From Phycomyces blakesleeanus NRRL 1555(-) (taxonomy: Eukaryota > Mucoromycota > Mucoromycetes > Mucorales > Phycomycetaceae): 64,000 bases of DNA. The DNA lies in NCBI RefSeq assembly GCF_001638985.1, contig NW_017265141.1, positions 1,171,001-1,235,000 on the forward strand, written 5' to 3'. The notes under the pieces are model-generated. The model worked only from the letters and a program-made list of their open reading frames with translations. It did no database searches and was not told the origin of the DNA. Shown here one piece after another: positions 1 through 11,525 of the stretch. The translations under genes were made by a program, and so were the position numbers. Within the stretch, counting starts at the first letter, position 1; the number at the start of each line of letters is the position of its first letter.

Positions 1-1050
1 AGATCAAGTCTCCTTTAACGTTTGTGAGCCTTGAAAAAAATATTATATAAATTTATTACACTTGATTAAATTTCTGTTTTTTTTTTGCCTATTTCTATAA
101 GTATATATATATATTTGAATTAACCCATTAAAAAAATACAAAAATGCAAAGGTCTTACTCGTCTTCATCTACTACAAAGTTGATGATTTCTGTCTCGATT
201 GTAGACTTTGATCGTATTTCGACTGCAGAACGAACGAAGTTGTCCAAAAAGTGCTGACTGGTCTGATCACTAACAGCCCACGTTGTAAAAGTACCATCTG
301 CACACACAAAAATTTCACCCCCACCACTGGTTGCACCCACTGATATGTGCAACATGTCGTCTGCAATCTCTGGCACAAGGCTGTAGATAGGTGAATCTGC
401 AACCATGGGCTTCAATAAATTTATCTGGTATGCATCTGCTGTACAGTAAGCTTTGCATGTGTGTGTCTGTGCGTATATGAACATGTATTTGTATGTGTGT
501 TTGTATATGTGCAAGTGAGTATAATGAAAAACCCAAACTCAAAATAATAATAATAATAATAATAAAAGAGCAATTCTGTACAGTGTGGATAATATATATA
601 TATATCTAATTATATATAACTGAATTATTTTATTATTTATTTAATTGATCAAGTTAACTCACTCACAAGGGGTTTGAACGGCTGGAATATTTCTGTAAAT
701 TCATTTTCTATTTCATTCACTTTTTCTAATAAATTCTGAAGTGCTCCAGAATCGTTTTCTTTCAACCGACGTACACCAGCACCCATTCTAGCCTGAGATA
801 TCTATCAGACCAAAACACATGAAGTTGATTTAGACTTGTCTAGTCTATAATTTGTCGTGAGTGTCTCCTTTTTAAAAAATTACCTGACGTCTTGACATTC
901 CAAACATTGATTTTGACATGACAAATGTCTACATTGTTATTATTGTGAGTAATTGCATTGAATGAAAGGCATTGATCTCACCTGAGATCGTCTACTTGGG
1001 ATTGTCAATGTAACCAGTCTAGATGCTCTTTGTTGGACAAGACGATTCAT
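1..1050 (-). CDS. Mitochondrial RMND1/RMD1-family (DUF155) protein, partial (3' end outside window)
   Basis: Members of this family sit on the mitochondrial inner membrane and support mitochondrial translation. The reconstructed exons, in transcription order, are 1050-982, 928-884, 801-667, about 466-159 and 29-1, and the gene runs off the window. Exon 1 encodes an Arg/Ser-rich, acid-free start (MNRLVQQRASR...) that looks like a mitochondrial presequence. Exon 4 carries the DUF155 hallmarks: 'YCTADAY', then 'DDMLHISVG', then 'GEIFVCADGTFTTWAV'. This matches the human RMND1 layout of a 'FFFREGAAVFW'-like strand. The 159/29 junction gives 'DEDELTNVKGDL', aligning with the 'EELNYIKIEG' segment of RMND1. 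The exon 3/4 junction is ambiguous, with two overlapping GTGAGT donors (after 667 or after 663) and acceptors at 466 or 450. An in-frame ATG at 1125 is less likely as the start. The C-terminal half with its membrane segment is missing here. Confidence 0.8.
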
Positions 1051-1452
1051 TTCAATAATACCAATAATAATAATAGTAGTAATATAAGCTTGAACCCTTT
1101 TTATTTTATATTTTAAATACACCATTTTGTCACCGCCAAAATAATAATGCTCGTGTTACCATGATGAACTGAGAACAAGAGACTTATTCCCTTTTTTTTT
1201 ATGCTTAATTTTGTTTTGTTTTTTTTTTTTTGGAAAAAGAGGATACGGGAAATGTACTTGTACTTTATGCTATTTGGGTATAAGTATATAAGAAGAAGAA
1301 GAATGAATGAAAGAAATAGATAGATAAATGGATAGGTAGATAAATAGATGAGATAGAATAGAGGTAATGAGAGAAATAGAATAGATTGGTACTAAATGAT
1401 GAGATGATAAGAAACGACAGCAAAATAAAATAAGATAAGGTAAATTAAAGCT

Positions 1453-2251
1453 CTAAAGTGCTTGGACAATAAGGGCGACTGCACCAATGGCAAGCACAGT
1501 CTTGCCGGTCAAGAGTTCAGTGGTAGAAGCCGACGAGGCCTTGACAGCCTGAGCACTAGGAACTGGGAATCCAGCCTTACTAGCACTTGCAGCGCCAGCA
1601 GCGGGGGTGGCACCGGCACCACCGGCAGGGGCAGGGGCGGCAGCAGCAGGTGCCGATCCACTACTGGCAGGTGCGGCAGCAGCAGGAGCTTTCGAGGCAG
1701 CAGCAGCAGGAGCGGCGGCAGCAGCAGCAGGAGAGGCAGCCTTGGCGGGTGCGGCAGCAGGTGCACTAGAGCTGTTACTTGTTGCTGCAACTGCACCACC
1801 GTTGCCTTCGATAGTGAATGGACCTGCAAACGCAATATCGGGCGAAGTACCGCACTCGAACGCATCTTTATTTTTGCGAAACAAAATTAGATAAAGATGT
1901 TTAGTAATTGTGTAAGTGCAATTCTGTTTATTTTTATTTTTGGTGTAGAAACTTACAATCATCACCGCCTTCGATATCATCAGGAATCTTCCAGACATAT
2001 TTGCCGTCAGCGGTATTGACGTTGGATGCCAGGACTGTGATGGGCTGGAGACCTGTAGATGGGCCACGGGCAAGGACGATCTGCGAAATGCTGGGGACCT
2101 TTGGGTTAACCCAAGCAAGAATGGCTTGTTGACCAGCCTTGTACTTGGTACCCATCAAAGGTGAGGTAATGGCAATGATTGGTGGGTTTTGCTGGGCAGA
2201 AACAAAGGCAAAGCAGGCGGCGACAATGAGAGTGGTGCTAATGAACTTCAT
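1453..2251 (-). CDS. GPI-anchored KRE9/KNH-like (Ser-Thr-rich/Ala-rich) cell-surface protein
   Basis: Two exons (2251-1957 and 1865-1453) encode 235 aa. Residues 1-19 form a signal peptide ending in 'SAQ'. Residues about 25-110 are a KRE9/KNH-type (PF10342-like) beta domain: 'ITSP..GTKYKAGQQAILAWVNP' at its start and 'YVWKIPDDIEGGDDYAFECG' near its end (pieces only). The intron falls inside a Tyr codon and its removal restores 'GDDYAFECG', which supports the model. The second half is a low-complexity Ala/Pro/Ser stalk. The last residues are a hydrophobic tail (TVLAIGAVALIVQAL), typical of a GPI-attachment signal. The family is found on fungal walls and in beta-glucan assembly, but the biochemical function is unproven. 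The stalk DNA is GCA/GCC-rich, which creates long meaningless open frames on the other strand. Confidence 0.85.
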
Positions 2252-2322
2252 GATGATTGAAAGGAAAGGATACTGGATAAAGTGAAGGACGATCCCAAAA
2301 CCACTGACTTGAAGACCTGAGA

Positions 2323-2330
2323 TTATATAG
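2323..2330 (-). promoter_or_regulatory. TATA-like box upstream of the KRE9-like gene
   Basis: Read on the minus strand the sequence is TATATAAT, about 75 nt upstream of the ATG at 2251. It sits in an otherwise ordinary AT-rich leader, so the placement is suggestive rather than proven. Confidence 0.35.
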
Positions 2331-4469
2331 ACCTTTTTTTATATATATATAATATATTTAATATTAGTATTAGTGTTAGTATTAGTATTATAAGTAATGG
2401 TAGAAAGGGAGATCCTTGTTCTCTCAATCTCTTTACTTCCCCCTGAGCCAAAATGGCTTTTTTTTGTCTTCCTTTGATGTGTCGCCTACACTCCCTGATC
2501 TTATTCTTTTCTATGTGTTTATTTATTTGGTTTGCTCTTATTCTTTAACCCTCCCTTGCATTCCACTTCTCCTTTCAAAGTAGTAGGCCTTGCATACACA
2601 CATAGACACATACATGTATTTATCGTCTTTCTAAGTACCATCTTTTCCTTTTCTTTTCTTATCTTGACTTGATATTTGTCTGCTAATAGGAGAGAACCCA
2701 GACTCTGTTTAGGGCCTAAACCCCTTTTGATCCCACACAAAAATATTGGACATATATCTGATTAGAACACACATACAGATATATGTACATGTAAATATAT
2801 ATATATATATATCTCCCGGTCAGACTGCCGATCAATATATATATATACAACCCTTTTGCCTTGTTCCAAACGCGGCAAGAAACTGCTGTCAGGGCAACTA
2901 TTCTATATATTTCTCTCTCTTTCTCTCTCTGTTGATTTATACTTATATATACATATATATATGAGTATATGAGAGATAGATATATCAAGTGTAAGTAAAC
3001 ACCTATTGTCGAGATTATTGACCCTATTTTTGCCTATTTTTCTAAGAAAATAAATAAAGAGGATTCCAGGGAATTATGCTTGGTAAAATCCCAATATCAT
3101 TGAAAGGAGAAGGTTTTTATTTTATTTTATTTTATTTTATTTTATTTTGCTAGTTTAAACTCGTGCTTCTGCGCAAGTAAATAACAGTCGCAAAATACAC
3201 TGCAAAACTAAAAAGAACCTCCCATCACACGTGCTGGGAATTGACTTTGAGAAAGGGGAAAGGGAAGGGAAGAGAGAAAGGAAGGTGATATGTATAGCCA
3301 AACATACATACAAATTGGATCAAGTTATAATTATACAGGATCTTTATTATCGTTATTATTATTTGAAAGCCTAAATGTATTGAAGATCTCTAATGTTATG
3401 TAAGACATCAAAAAAAATGTGGTGAGATGTGGTGTAATGTAGTATGTACGCTGGGTTACCATGATTTTTGATTTAGGACAAATAAAAATAAGAAATTAGC
3501 TTTGATATTAGGTGACAGGTTTCAACCTGAATCGAACCAACTCTTGTGATAGATGAATACATTACAAAATAAACAAACCAATTGCAAATTATAATCTGTA
3601 TTAAATAGAGCAAAAGAAGAAGAAAATAAGACGAAGACGAAGACGAAGAAAACGACTATATTGGTAACAATAATTATCGTCTAAATATCAGTCATTTCTT
3701 CTTTTATTACTACTAACTTTTTATTTTTCAATTGAGTACTACTACCATTACTGCTGCTGTTACTATTGCTGTTGCAGTTGCTGTTGCAGTTTCTGGTTTT
3801 GACATTGCTTTTGGTTAGTTGATTTGAAATATAAAGAAACCTTTTTTTTATTTGTGTGCATTTATTTAAATTATTATTCAAATCTCCTATTCTTCCCGTG
3901 TGTCTTTGTTCTTCATATGGCTTTATACCTGTATCTAGCTCTACATGATATTAGGTCTTTAGATTATATTAAATAATTATAATTAATTATCATCATTATT
4001 ATCCTGGTAATTTATCTTTCTACAAATCTATATAAACCAACAGGCACTTCTTTTTCTTTTTCTTCTTCTTCTACTTCTTCATTTATTTTAATTTTAATAT
4101 TACTTGATTTTTAGTATATTCATTCATTCATTAATATAAAGTATATTTACTAGCTCTATATCTATATATATATGGCTATAGTAATAATAGTAATAATATA
4201 GAAAATGCAAATATGGTATTAGGATTTAGATTAGCTTACAATGTATGTATGTATCTTATATAATAAATATGATTAAATACGATTTCTTGTCTATATCGAG
4301 GATCTCTTTATTTATACATTTATCGAGGGTCAGAAGCTTGTATATAATAGAAATACATGGATCAATTACATTAAAGAGAAGGGGAAATTTGAGAAGCTTT
4401 AAATTACAGTAAAATATAATATAATACAATACAATACTTATAAATATATTACTGCTATTGTTTTCTCTT
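2331..4469. other. Intergenic region without supported gene
   Basis: The stretch holds AT-rich simple sequence, including (ATTTT)n around 3117-3148, TA runs near 2800-2850 and 2945-2960, and CTG/TTG-type repeats at 3750-3790. Short open frames are present but are low-complexity and show no domain. It is likely the shared flank of two minus-strand genes, covering the 5' side of the KRE9-like gene and the 3' side of the LRR gene. Confidence 0.6.
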
Positions 4470-7325
4470 CTAAAGAAGTAATGCAATGATACTGACAAAA
4501 AGAGCCATGCAAATCTTGCCAATCGAATGAGTAACCTGGACGCCGCTGCTCTTTTTCTTAGTAGTGCCGGTAATCAGCCCACAATCTACCGAACATTGGA
4601 AGGCGAGACTTTCGACATTACCGAGGACACTTTTGTCGGGACAGGTCTGGAATTGGTTTGGAATCATGTTACAGAATCCAAGGGGCAAAGGTGCTGTGGT
4701 GGCAGGGAACTGGCCATTGAAACTATTATAGTTTAGCATGACGGACTGTAACTGTGTGAGGGATCCAAACTGATCAGGAATATCCCCTGTGAGTCCATTG
4801 TGGCTCATCATACTTTGTTTTTTACATACAAATAAATAAATAAATAAACATAAGCCAAAGACAGAGAGAGAGAGAAATTAATATTTTTGAAAAAAAAAGT
4901 ACTTCTTTCCTTCTTTATTTATTTAATTATTTTGTAAGACTTACATTTTTGTCAATTTGACCAGACTTCCGATTTTAGGAGATAGATTTCCTGTCAAGCG
5001 ATTGTTTGAAAGATCACTAAGATAGCATTAGATATATGTATATACATAAATATAGAATAAGGAAGGGGAGAGGGGTGAAGGGCAAAGATTCTTTTACAAT
5101 AAAGGTTTCTTTGCTTTCAGATCCATCACAATTGAAGAGTATATATATATATATATATATATATATACGCAGGCTATTCAATTAAGATAGTCAGTTTACA
5201 ACTTACAGTTTTTCAAGGTTCACAAGATTATAAATAGTATCCGGGATGGTACCATTAAGCGCTTGAGAGGACAATGTTCTTTGTAATACATACACACGCA
5301 CACACACACATATATATAAATACATTATATATTTAATCATGTAACAAGTCTTACAAATATTATTATCTATATCTTACTTACAAGGTGTTTAATCGAACAA
5401 GACTTCCAATGGTTGAAGGGATAGGTCCATAAAAGTTGTTATTCTTCAGATTGCTGTACGTTAAAAATAAAGGTGAGAAATTTGGTGTAGAAAAGCACAT
5501 GTATATCTAATTATATAATTTGGTTAATAGTTGTACACTCACAGTGTAAAGAGGTTCACCAGATTGCCGATCTCATTTGGAAGTGCGCCATTGAAGCCAT
5601 TATTATCAATTACCCTAAAGCGCCACATATATACATAAGCACAAGATACGTTGGGTGAGACAAATATAAACAAAGAAAAGCCATATAATAACAGCAACAA
5701 TAACATTTTCTTAATAATGGTAGTAATAGCACCCGCAATAGTAATTACATACAAGTATTCAAGTTTAGTTAACTTGGTCAATGCGGTTGGAAATGGACCA
5801 GTAAGTTTGTTTGATCCAAGGTAGAGATCTATCAAGAATTAAGAAAGAAAGATTCAGTCAGTCAGTCAGTCAGTCAGTTATATTATTATTTTCCTTCTTC
5901 TTCTTCTTCCTTTAGAAGTAAATCAAAACTCAAAATAATTTTACCTGTTAATGTTAAAGAGCTTTCCCAATTGTCAGGAACTGTGCCAGTGAAAGAGTTG
6001 TTTCTCATGTAACTATATGAGAAAAAAATTATTTACATGAACCAATTAGAAACGTTCTGCTGTGAATGAATGTGATAACTTTACACGCTAGTCAAGGCAA
6101 GCATGCTACCAAAGGCAGTCGGAAGTGTGCCATTCAGTTCGTTAAAATTAGCATTACTGTGTGTGTGTAGATACAAAAGAGGAAGCAGAAGAAAAAAAGG
6201 GTTAATATTTGGAAGCGTGACGTGATTATGTATGTAGAACATGTACATTAAATATGTAACTGTACTATTTTTATCTTTGTATACAAAAAGAAAAAAAAAA
6301 GAAACAAGAAAAGGATATAAAATATACTTGCAATGACTGTAGCTTGGTAACAGAAGACAGTGTGTCTGGAAGAGGTCCATAAAGGCGGTTATTACTTAAA
6401 TCACTACATAGAAGAAGGGAAAAAAATTAGGCACATTTCTTGATCTATTGGTGTCCAGTAATAGTAAAATAATAATGTCTCGTATCTAGGATACTGAACC
6501 AGTACACATCCTTATATATACTTGCATCATTGTAAGATCAGGAAGCATGTTGAGGTTGTTAGGCAATTGACCTTGGAGACGATTTGACCCCAATCGGCTA
6601 TGAGAGGATAATTTATTATCGAGTTTGTTGGTTAGTTTTGTCTTTATTTCAAAAAAAGGGAATAATAAGAGTGATAATAGCCTATCCTATCTATCTATAA
6701 GCATATAAAATTCTTACATTTTGGTTACTTGACCGAGAATACTGCACTCAACGCCATACCAGGTGCAGCAAGTAGACATATCAGTAGTACCCCATCCGGT
6801 ACGGGCCGCCCACCCGGTACCATTTAGAGATGTGTACCATTGATTCAAAGCGGTGCAGGCTGTTGGATTAACTGATCCACTATCGGTAGGTGAGGTATTG
6901 TCCGAGGTACCCAGATTGTCTGTTGCGTCTGTTGCGTCTGTTGTGTCTGTCATGTCTGAGCCATCTGAAGTATCTGAGGTGCCTGCATCTTCAGAGGATG
7001 TGTCGGAAAGATCATCAGACGGATGATCGGAGTCTGATCCATCATCACCAAGGTCGGACCCATCATCTAGAGTTGGAATAAACCCACATACACATACACA
7101 TATGAATATAAATATAAATATAGAATACAAGTATAAATTATTTTTATTTTTATTTTTGGTTTATTAGCAATGGAAAAGGCAGACAAAAAGGAAAGAAATA
7201 AAATCAAAAGAAGAAGGGGGGGTTTTGAATATGTGAACAGACTAATCCAAATCGTCATGGTTACCTTGACAGGTCACGAGCTTCAAAATGGCTAAAAGGA
7301 TCAATATTCCGAGGATCAGTCTCAT
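4470..7325 (-). CDS. Secreted, probably GPI-anchored leucine-rich-repeat protein (plant-type LRRs)
   Basis: Twelve exons: 7325-7265, 7066-6718, 6597-6526, 6403-6332, 6156-6085, 6012-5945, 5828-5753, 5614-5543, 5453-5382, 5278-5207, 5016-4945 and 4812-4470. They encode 466 aa. Residues 1-20 are a signal peptide (MRLILGILILLAILKLVTCQ). An Asp/Ser/Thr-rich linker follows, then an LRR N-cap with 'WYTSLNGTGW' and 'CCTWYGVEC'. About eleven 24-residue repeats of the form LxxLxxLxLxxNxLxGxIP come next. A Cys-containing cap and a hydrophobic tail (ICMALFVSIIALLL) suggest a GPI signal. Most LRR exons are exactly 72 nt, with a phase-2 intron at the same repeat position. Two junctions (after 6526 and after 6332) fit the repeat only if GC-AG introns are used. 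There is no kinase domain. Ligand and role are unknown, and a wall-sensing or adhesion role is inference. Confidence 0.88.
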
Positions 7326-7599
7326 TTCAGTTGATAAATAAATGAGCCTTGAAGAAAGGAAAAAAAGGAAAGTGAGTGAGAGAAAGAAGAAGAGGAAGGA
7401 CAAAGACAAGGTAGAGTATCTTATTCCTGAAACTCACGTTAAACTTATATATATTTTTGGCGGCATTCTAAATCTTGGCAGTACTTTTTTTTTGAAAAAA
7501 GAAAAAGTATTATTAGCGACCTTTATGCATTCGGTTTTTCCAAATGTCGGGTACTACACTGTCTTTGTCACCGGTAAGCTTACGGGGACGACATTTCCT

Positions 7600-7772
7600 G
7601 GTTGGGCACGACGTTTCTATATAACCGGACTAATAGATTGTGACTACATGTCCGGGGTCTGGTGTCTTTCTCTAATCCTCCAGGGTAAAATTGTGTGTCC
7701 TGAAAAAATACAATATATTCATTGTATGCATTAACTTTACTACTTTGGCCCTACACTTTGTGTTTACCAATC
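7600..7772 (-). mobile_element. Tc1/mariner-like terminal fragment
   Basis: This segment is a diverged inverted copy (roughly 80-85% by eye) of 17575-17750. Shared blocks include 'GCACGACGTTT.TAT', 'TAACCGGACTA', 'CTTTCTCTAATCCT' and 'CATTGTATGCATTAACTTTA', ending at 'CACTTTGTGTTTA.CAATCTCT'. Similarity stops at about 7772, which probably marks the element end. At 17575 the same end leads into a transposase pseudogene. Here nothing of the transposase catalytic core follows, so it is a truncated relic just upstream of the LRR gene. Confidence 0.6.
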
Positions 7773-8059
7773 TCTTTATAGACTTGTCTCTTCTTCTTTT
7801 AGGAAGTACGACCAATTTTTAGTCAGTTTAATAATAAAATACTGTCTCATACGAAAATCAAATCCTGTATATTCAATTAATAGCAGTTTGCGTCCTACAT
7901 TTAGACTTGACAAGAAAGAAATAATAATTAATCACATATGTAGAAGATCATAAGGAGTTGTTGTCATTAAGGCGTAACGCAACCTAGCTTGCTATTTTAC
8001 GATTAATTGGCCTTCTTACGTGTATCATATATTTCTCTTTCTTTTACCTAATGTTCCCA

Positions 8060-8960
8060 TAGTTTGACATTACCAGCTGGTAAGTAATCCCCATCCACTC
8101 ATTTTTGCAAAGCACAAAAGAAGGCCTTTATACAGATATTCTGTATCATTAGGGACCAGATCAAATTATTCGATACCGGCAAGAAGAATGACGCTGCATA
8201 CTCCCAGGCTATCCAGGCTGTCCAGGATGCCCAGGATGTTCCGCCAGGCTGCCCGTAAGGTTCTCCTAAAAAACAAGCCCGATGTTAGCTAAAGAAGAGG
8301 AAGCTTTTTAAAAAAGCAAACTTGTTGACTTTGTTAACAGCGCTATTCTACCATATAATCCTCTTAATGAAGAAATCTACAAATGCAAAAGAATGGAGAC
8401 AAAAGAAATTTTGGCGCTTTTAATGAAGCACACAAATCTACTTGACAAGAAAACAGTCAGCAGCTTTGGAAAGTGGCTCAAGTCATCCAAAGTAGATCTG
8501 CTTGACTCTCCTGACAAGAGAGTTTTCACCTGCGACAATAAGAAAGTACAGGCGAGAAATTTATATGTTATGAAAGAGAAAGACTTGGGCAAGATAAGAT
8601 TTTTAAAAAAATATAAATATTTAAATTAACTAATACTTCTATAGTCGATACTGCCAATAATATTGCCAAGTATTTATATAATTACCAAACCAATGTCAAT
8701 GCTTTAAAAAACGACGGTTACAAAGTTGTTGGATACGCGAGAAAATCATTAGGAAACGAAAGCAATGAAACTCGAATTCGATTACTTCGATTGATGAGAG
8801 AGATTTTCTGAAAGACCAATTCGGTTGTTGAAAGTATATTCGTCTCTCCAGCAAAGCAAATGGACCAATGAGCGGAAGAGGCAAAAGGTGTTCTTCACGA
8901 CCTCAGATCTTACAACTTGGCATTCCACCAGACCACTCCCCCAAACCATTCAAAAAAAAA
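8060..8960 (+). pseudogene. Decayed mobile-element-like ORF with a YARKS motif (tentative serine-recombinase-like relic)
   Basis: Two open stretches on the plus strand look like pieces of one broken protein. One runs from about 8330 to 8627 and includes 'KEILALLMKHTNLLDKKTV' and 'SFGKWLKSSK'. The second, about 8650-8810, reads 'NNIAKYLYNYQTNVNALK' followed by 'GYKVVGYARKSLGNESNETR'. It ends in a stop, and the reading continues weakly in other frames. The Y-A-R-K-S core resembles the catalytic N-terminal motif of serine recombinases (YxRxS, as in IS607-type resolvases). I also recall repeated YARKS proteins in Mucorales genomes, but cannot verify that here. Stops and frame changes argue that it is dead. 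Function is inference. Confidence 0.4.
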
Positions 8961-10266
8961 TTAGAGTACTTGATCTTTAAAATCCCATCATAATGTGTGT
9001 CTTTTTTTTATCTTACACCATTTTTACTAAAACAAAATATCATTGGATTACAAGCACCTTAAATATACTGCTCTTGGAGAAGGAGTTTTTTTTTCAACCG
9101 TCTCCTAATGCTTGTCTTTGGATCTACCAATCAACAAATGACTCGGAAGACCAAAAAAGATTCCTTTCACAGAGCATTTATTATTTTGCAACGATTATTC
9201 ATTCACTCCCAGGCCCAATATACTCTTTCAAAAAGTTGACATGTTAATATGGGTTTACAATATCTTTTTTTTGGGATTTCCCGTAAATGTAACTGAAGTT
9301 CGAGTTAATGATCGATATCCAAAGAACAACAACTACAATTGGTGAACTCACACCCTGATAAACTTGCATGATTGAAGGGATCCAAACAGTTCTATAGCTC
9401 CTTTTATAAATATGTGTACTTGTATTAGTAAAGGACAATGTCATAGAAGTAAAGAAATAAAATAACACATTAACATAACTGTTATTTTTATGAAAAGTAG
9501 CTATGTATATATGACTGTTCAGTATGCTGTATATGGGACGTTATTTCCCATTTTACTTCCTGTCGAAGGTGTATTTTCGCCTTCGACACGTACAATATTT
9601 TTTTTTTCATTTTGGAAATTTTATGTTACATAGTTACTATATATATCATGTATCTTCGTGTACGGTTTGGGAGATGGGTCTTGTGGAACGTCAAGTTGTA
9701 AGGTCCGGAGTCATGAAGAGCACCTCAAAAAACTCTCTGTTTTTTTTTCTAAACTAAAAAGAGGTTAGTTCTCTATATATATATTTTTTTTTTGGAGACT
9801 GGCCAAAAATAAAATATAGTTTTCAAATATAACCGAAAATACTGTAGCCCTATTCTATTTCTTATTTTTATTATAAGAGATTCTGTTTGTGTTTAACTAA
9901 AGGAGTATACGACCAACGATTTTCTTTTTCTCTGCTCTCTTCATTTTTTTTTTCTTACACATTAACATTTAAACAATTTTATATATAAATTTATATCTAG
10001 GCAACCGATATAAATGTATGTATGCAAGACATAAATTAAGCTATAAATAATTTCAAAATGTACTACCTTGGAAACCCAAAATAAGCAATTGGTTAAATTG
10101 TATTGTATTGTATTGTATTAATCTATTTTATGTGATTTTATTTGCTCATCAATACGACAGGCCTTCAAATTCGAAACACTTTTATCCTCTCTCTTCAAAT
10201 TCCCTTTCTCTTTCTTCCTTTCTCTCTTTTTATTTACTTTTTTATTTTCTGGTTCTCAAATATCAA
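8961..10266. other. Intergenic, no supported gene
   Basis: Several 60-85-residue open frames occur on both strands but lack recognisable domains, splice context or compositional bias. There are poly-T and TA runs. The last 150 bp are CT-rich (CTTTCTCTTTCTTCC), as often seen just upstream of fungal start codons, and lead into the C2 gene. Confidence 0.5.
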
Positions 10267-11063
10267 ATGTCAAACCTTGTCCTCAGAGTAGCTATCATTG
10301 GCGCCAGAGATCTTGCTGCAGCGTGAGTAACAAGAAGAAAGACCAAGACATGCATATATATATATGAAGCAAATACTAAATACATAAACAAATAATAAAT
10401 AGTGACCGAAACGGAAGTTCTGACCCTTATGCCGTCGTTCGCATAAAGTAAATAAGATGATTAAAATAAATTATTTATATTTAATGTAAAAAGAGAAAGA
10501 GAAAGCAAGCAAGGCACTATATGTATATATATAAAATACTAACATTATTTACAGCGACAAAAAATTCACAACAAAAGTGGTCAAGCAAACTTTGGATCCT
10601 GTCTGGGACTTTGATTTTGATTTTCCCATCAAGCTTGGAAAGGTTCCTAATGGAGTGACAATCACTATCTGGGATAGTGACACCCTTGGACGCGACTTTT
10701 TGGGAGAAATTACTCTGCCATTCAAGAACATATTCGACCGTAATGCTGGTGGTATTGCAGATGGTGTACCTCGCCACTTCTTTGATCCAGATAACAAATC
10801 ATGCTGGTTCAATCTGTCAAAGCGTAGTGAGAAGGACGTCGTGTCTGGAGACATCTTGGTCAAGTTTGGCTTTATTGAAGATCATGACCGAGACAGCAAA
10901 GAGTAAGTCAGACCTTAATTATTACTTGGATAAACAGACAGCTGTCTACAGCCAAGATTATCACACTTTTAATACTCGTTTGATTAATTACTTACTTTAT
11001 ATATTTATTTGTGCGTATTACTAATATAGATATGTTGAGGCATGGTCAAAGTTGCTTTTATGA
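10267..11063 (+). CDS. Single C2-domain protein
   Basis: Four exons (10267-10322, 10403-10447, 10555-10902 and 11030-11063) encode 160 aa, essentially one C2 domain. C2 domains usually bind membrane phospholipid, often through calcium. Seen here are 'VLRVAIIGARDLAAADRNG', 'SDPYAVVRI', 'TLDPVWDFDFDF', 'ITIWDSD' and 'GRDFLGEITLPF'. Calcium-ligand aspartates are therefore present in the first loop (D of DRNG, D of SDPY) and in the third ('WDSDTLGRD'). The short last exon adds 'YVEAWSKLLL' and the stop. Without it the frame would stop at 10906, so the final junction rests on a good GTAAGT donor and restored Glu codon. No membrane segment or second domain is visible. The specific ortholog is not identifiable. 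Confidence 0.85.
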
Positions 11064-11525
11064 AAAAAAAAATTACAATAGTAAATATTCAAATATACAT
11101 ATATACATACATACATATAAATAAACAAATAAACTAAAAAACCTCTTTAAAATCATTGAATACTTTGGACTGTAATATTTATATTGTTTCTGTGTGTACA
11201 ATTCCCCTTTATTATATTTCCCTACGGACAATCATTGGTTTTTTCAATTTTCGCCTAAATACGAGCAGAATAATTTCTGCGCTTGATTTATAACCCGATT
11301 AGTGAAAAATGAGTCAAAAAAATTCATTAAACTTTTTGGCTCTATTATATTGTATAATTTTATGTATAAATATTATCCATCTACAATATATTCTATATCT
11401 ATACATCTTTACACCCATCTTCCTTTCTCTCTCTCTCTTTTACCTCTTCTTTATTTTATTTCCTTTTTTCTTCTTCCTTCTTCCTTTCATCCTCCCTATT
11501 AACAAATCAAACAAAAGATATTACA

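Noticed and set aside
1462..1894. Open frames on the plus strand across the Ala-rich stalk (up to 142 codons)
   Set aside because: They are antisense shadows of GCA/GCC repeats in the KRE9-like gene. They have no start context, domain or splice support.
7342..7734. 130-codon frame starting MSLEERKKRK
   Set aside because: It joins a GA-rich leader to the Tc1 terminal fragment; the second half is also present, inverted, at 17.6 kb. It is not a gene.
9244..9468. Minus-strand frame with 'SYRTVWIPSIMQVYQG' that hints at a transporter fragment
   Set aside because: It is too short, without flanking exons or confirmed motif; I could not support it.
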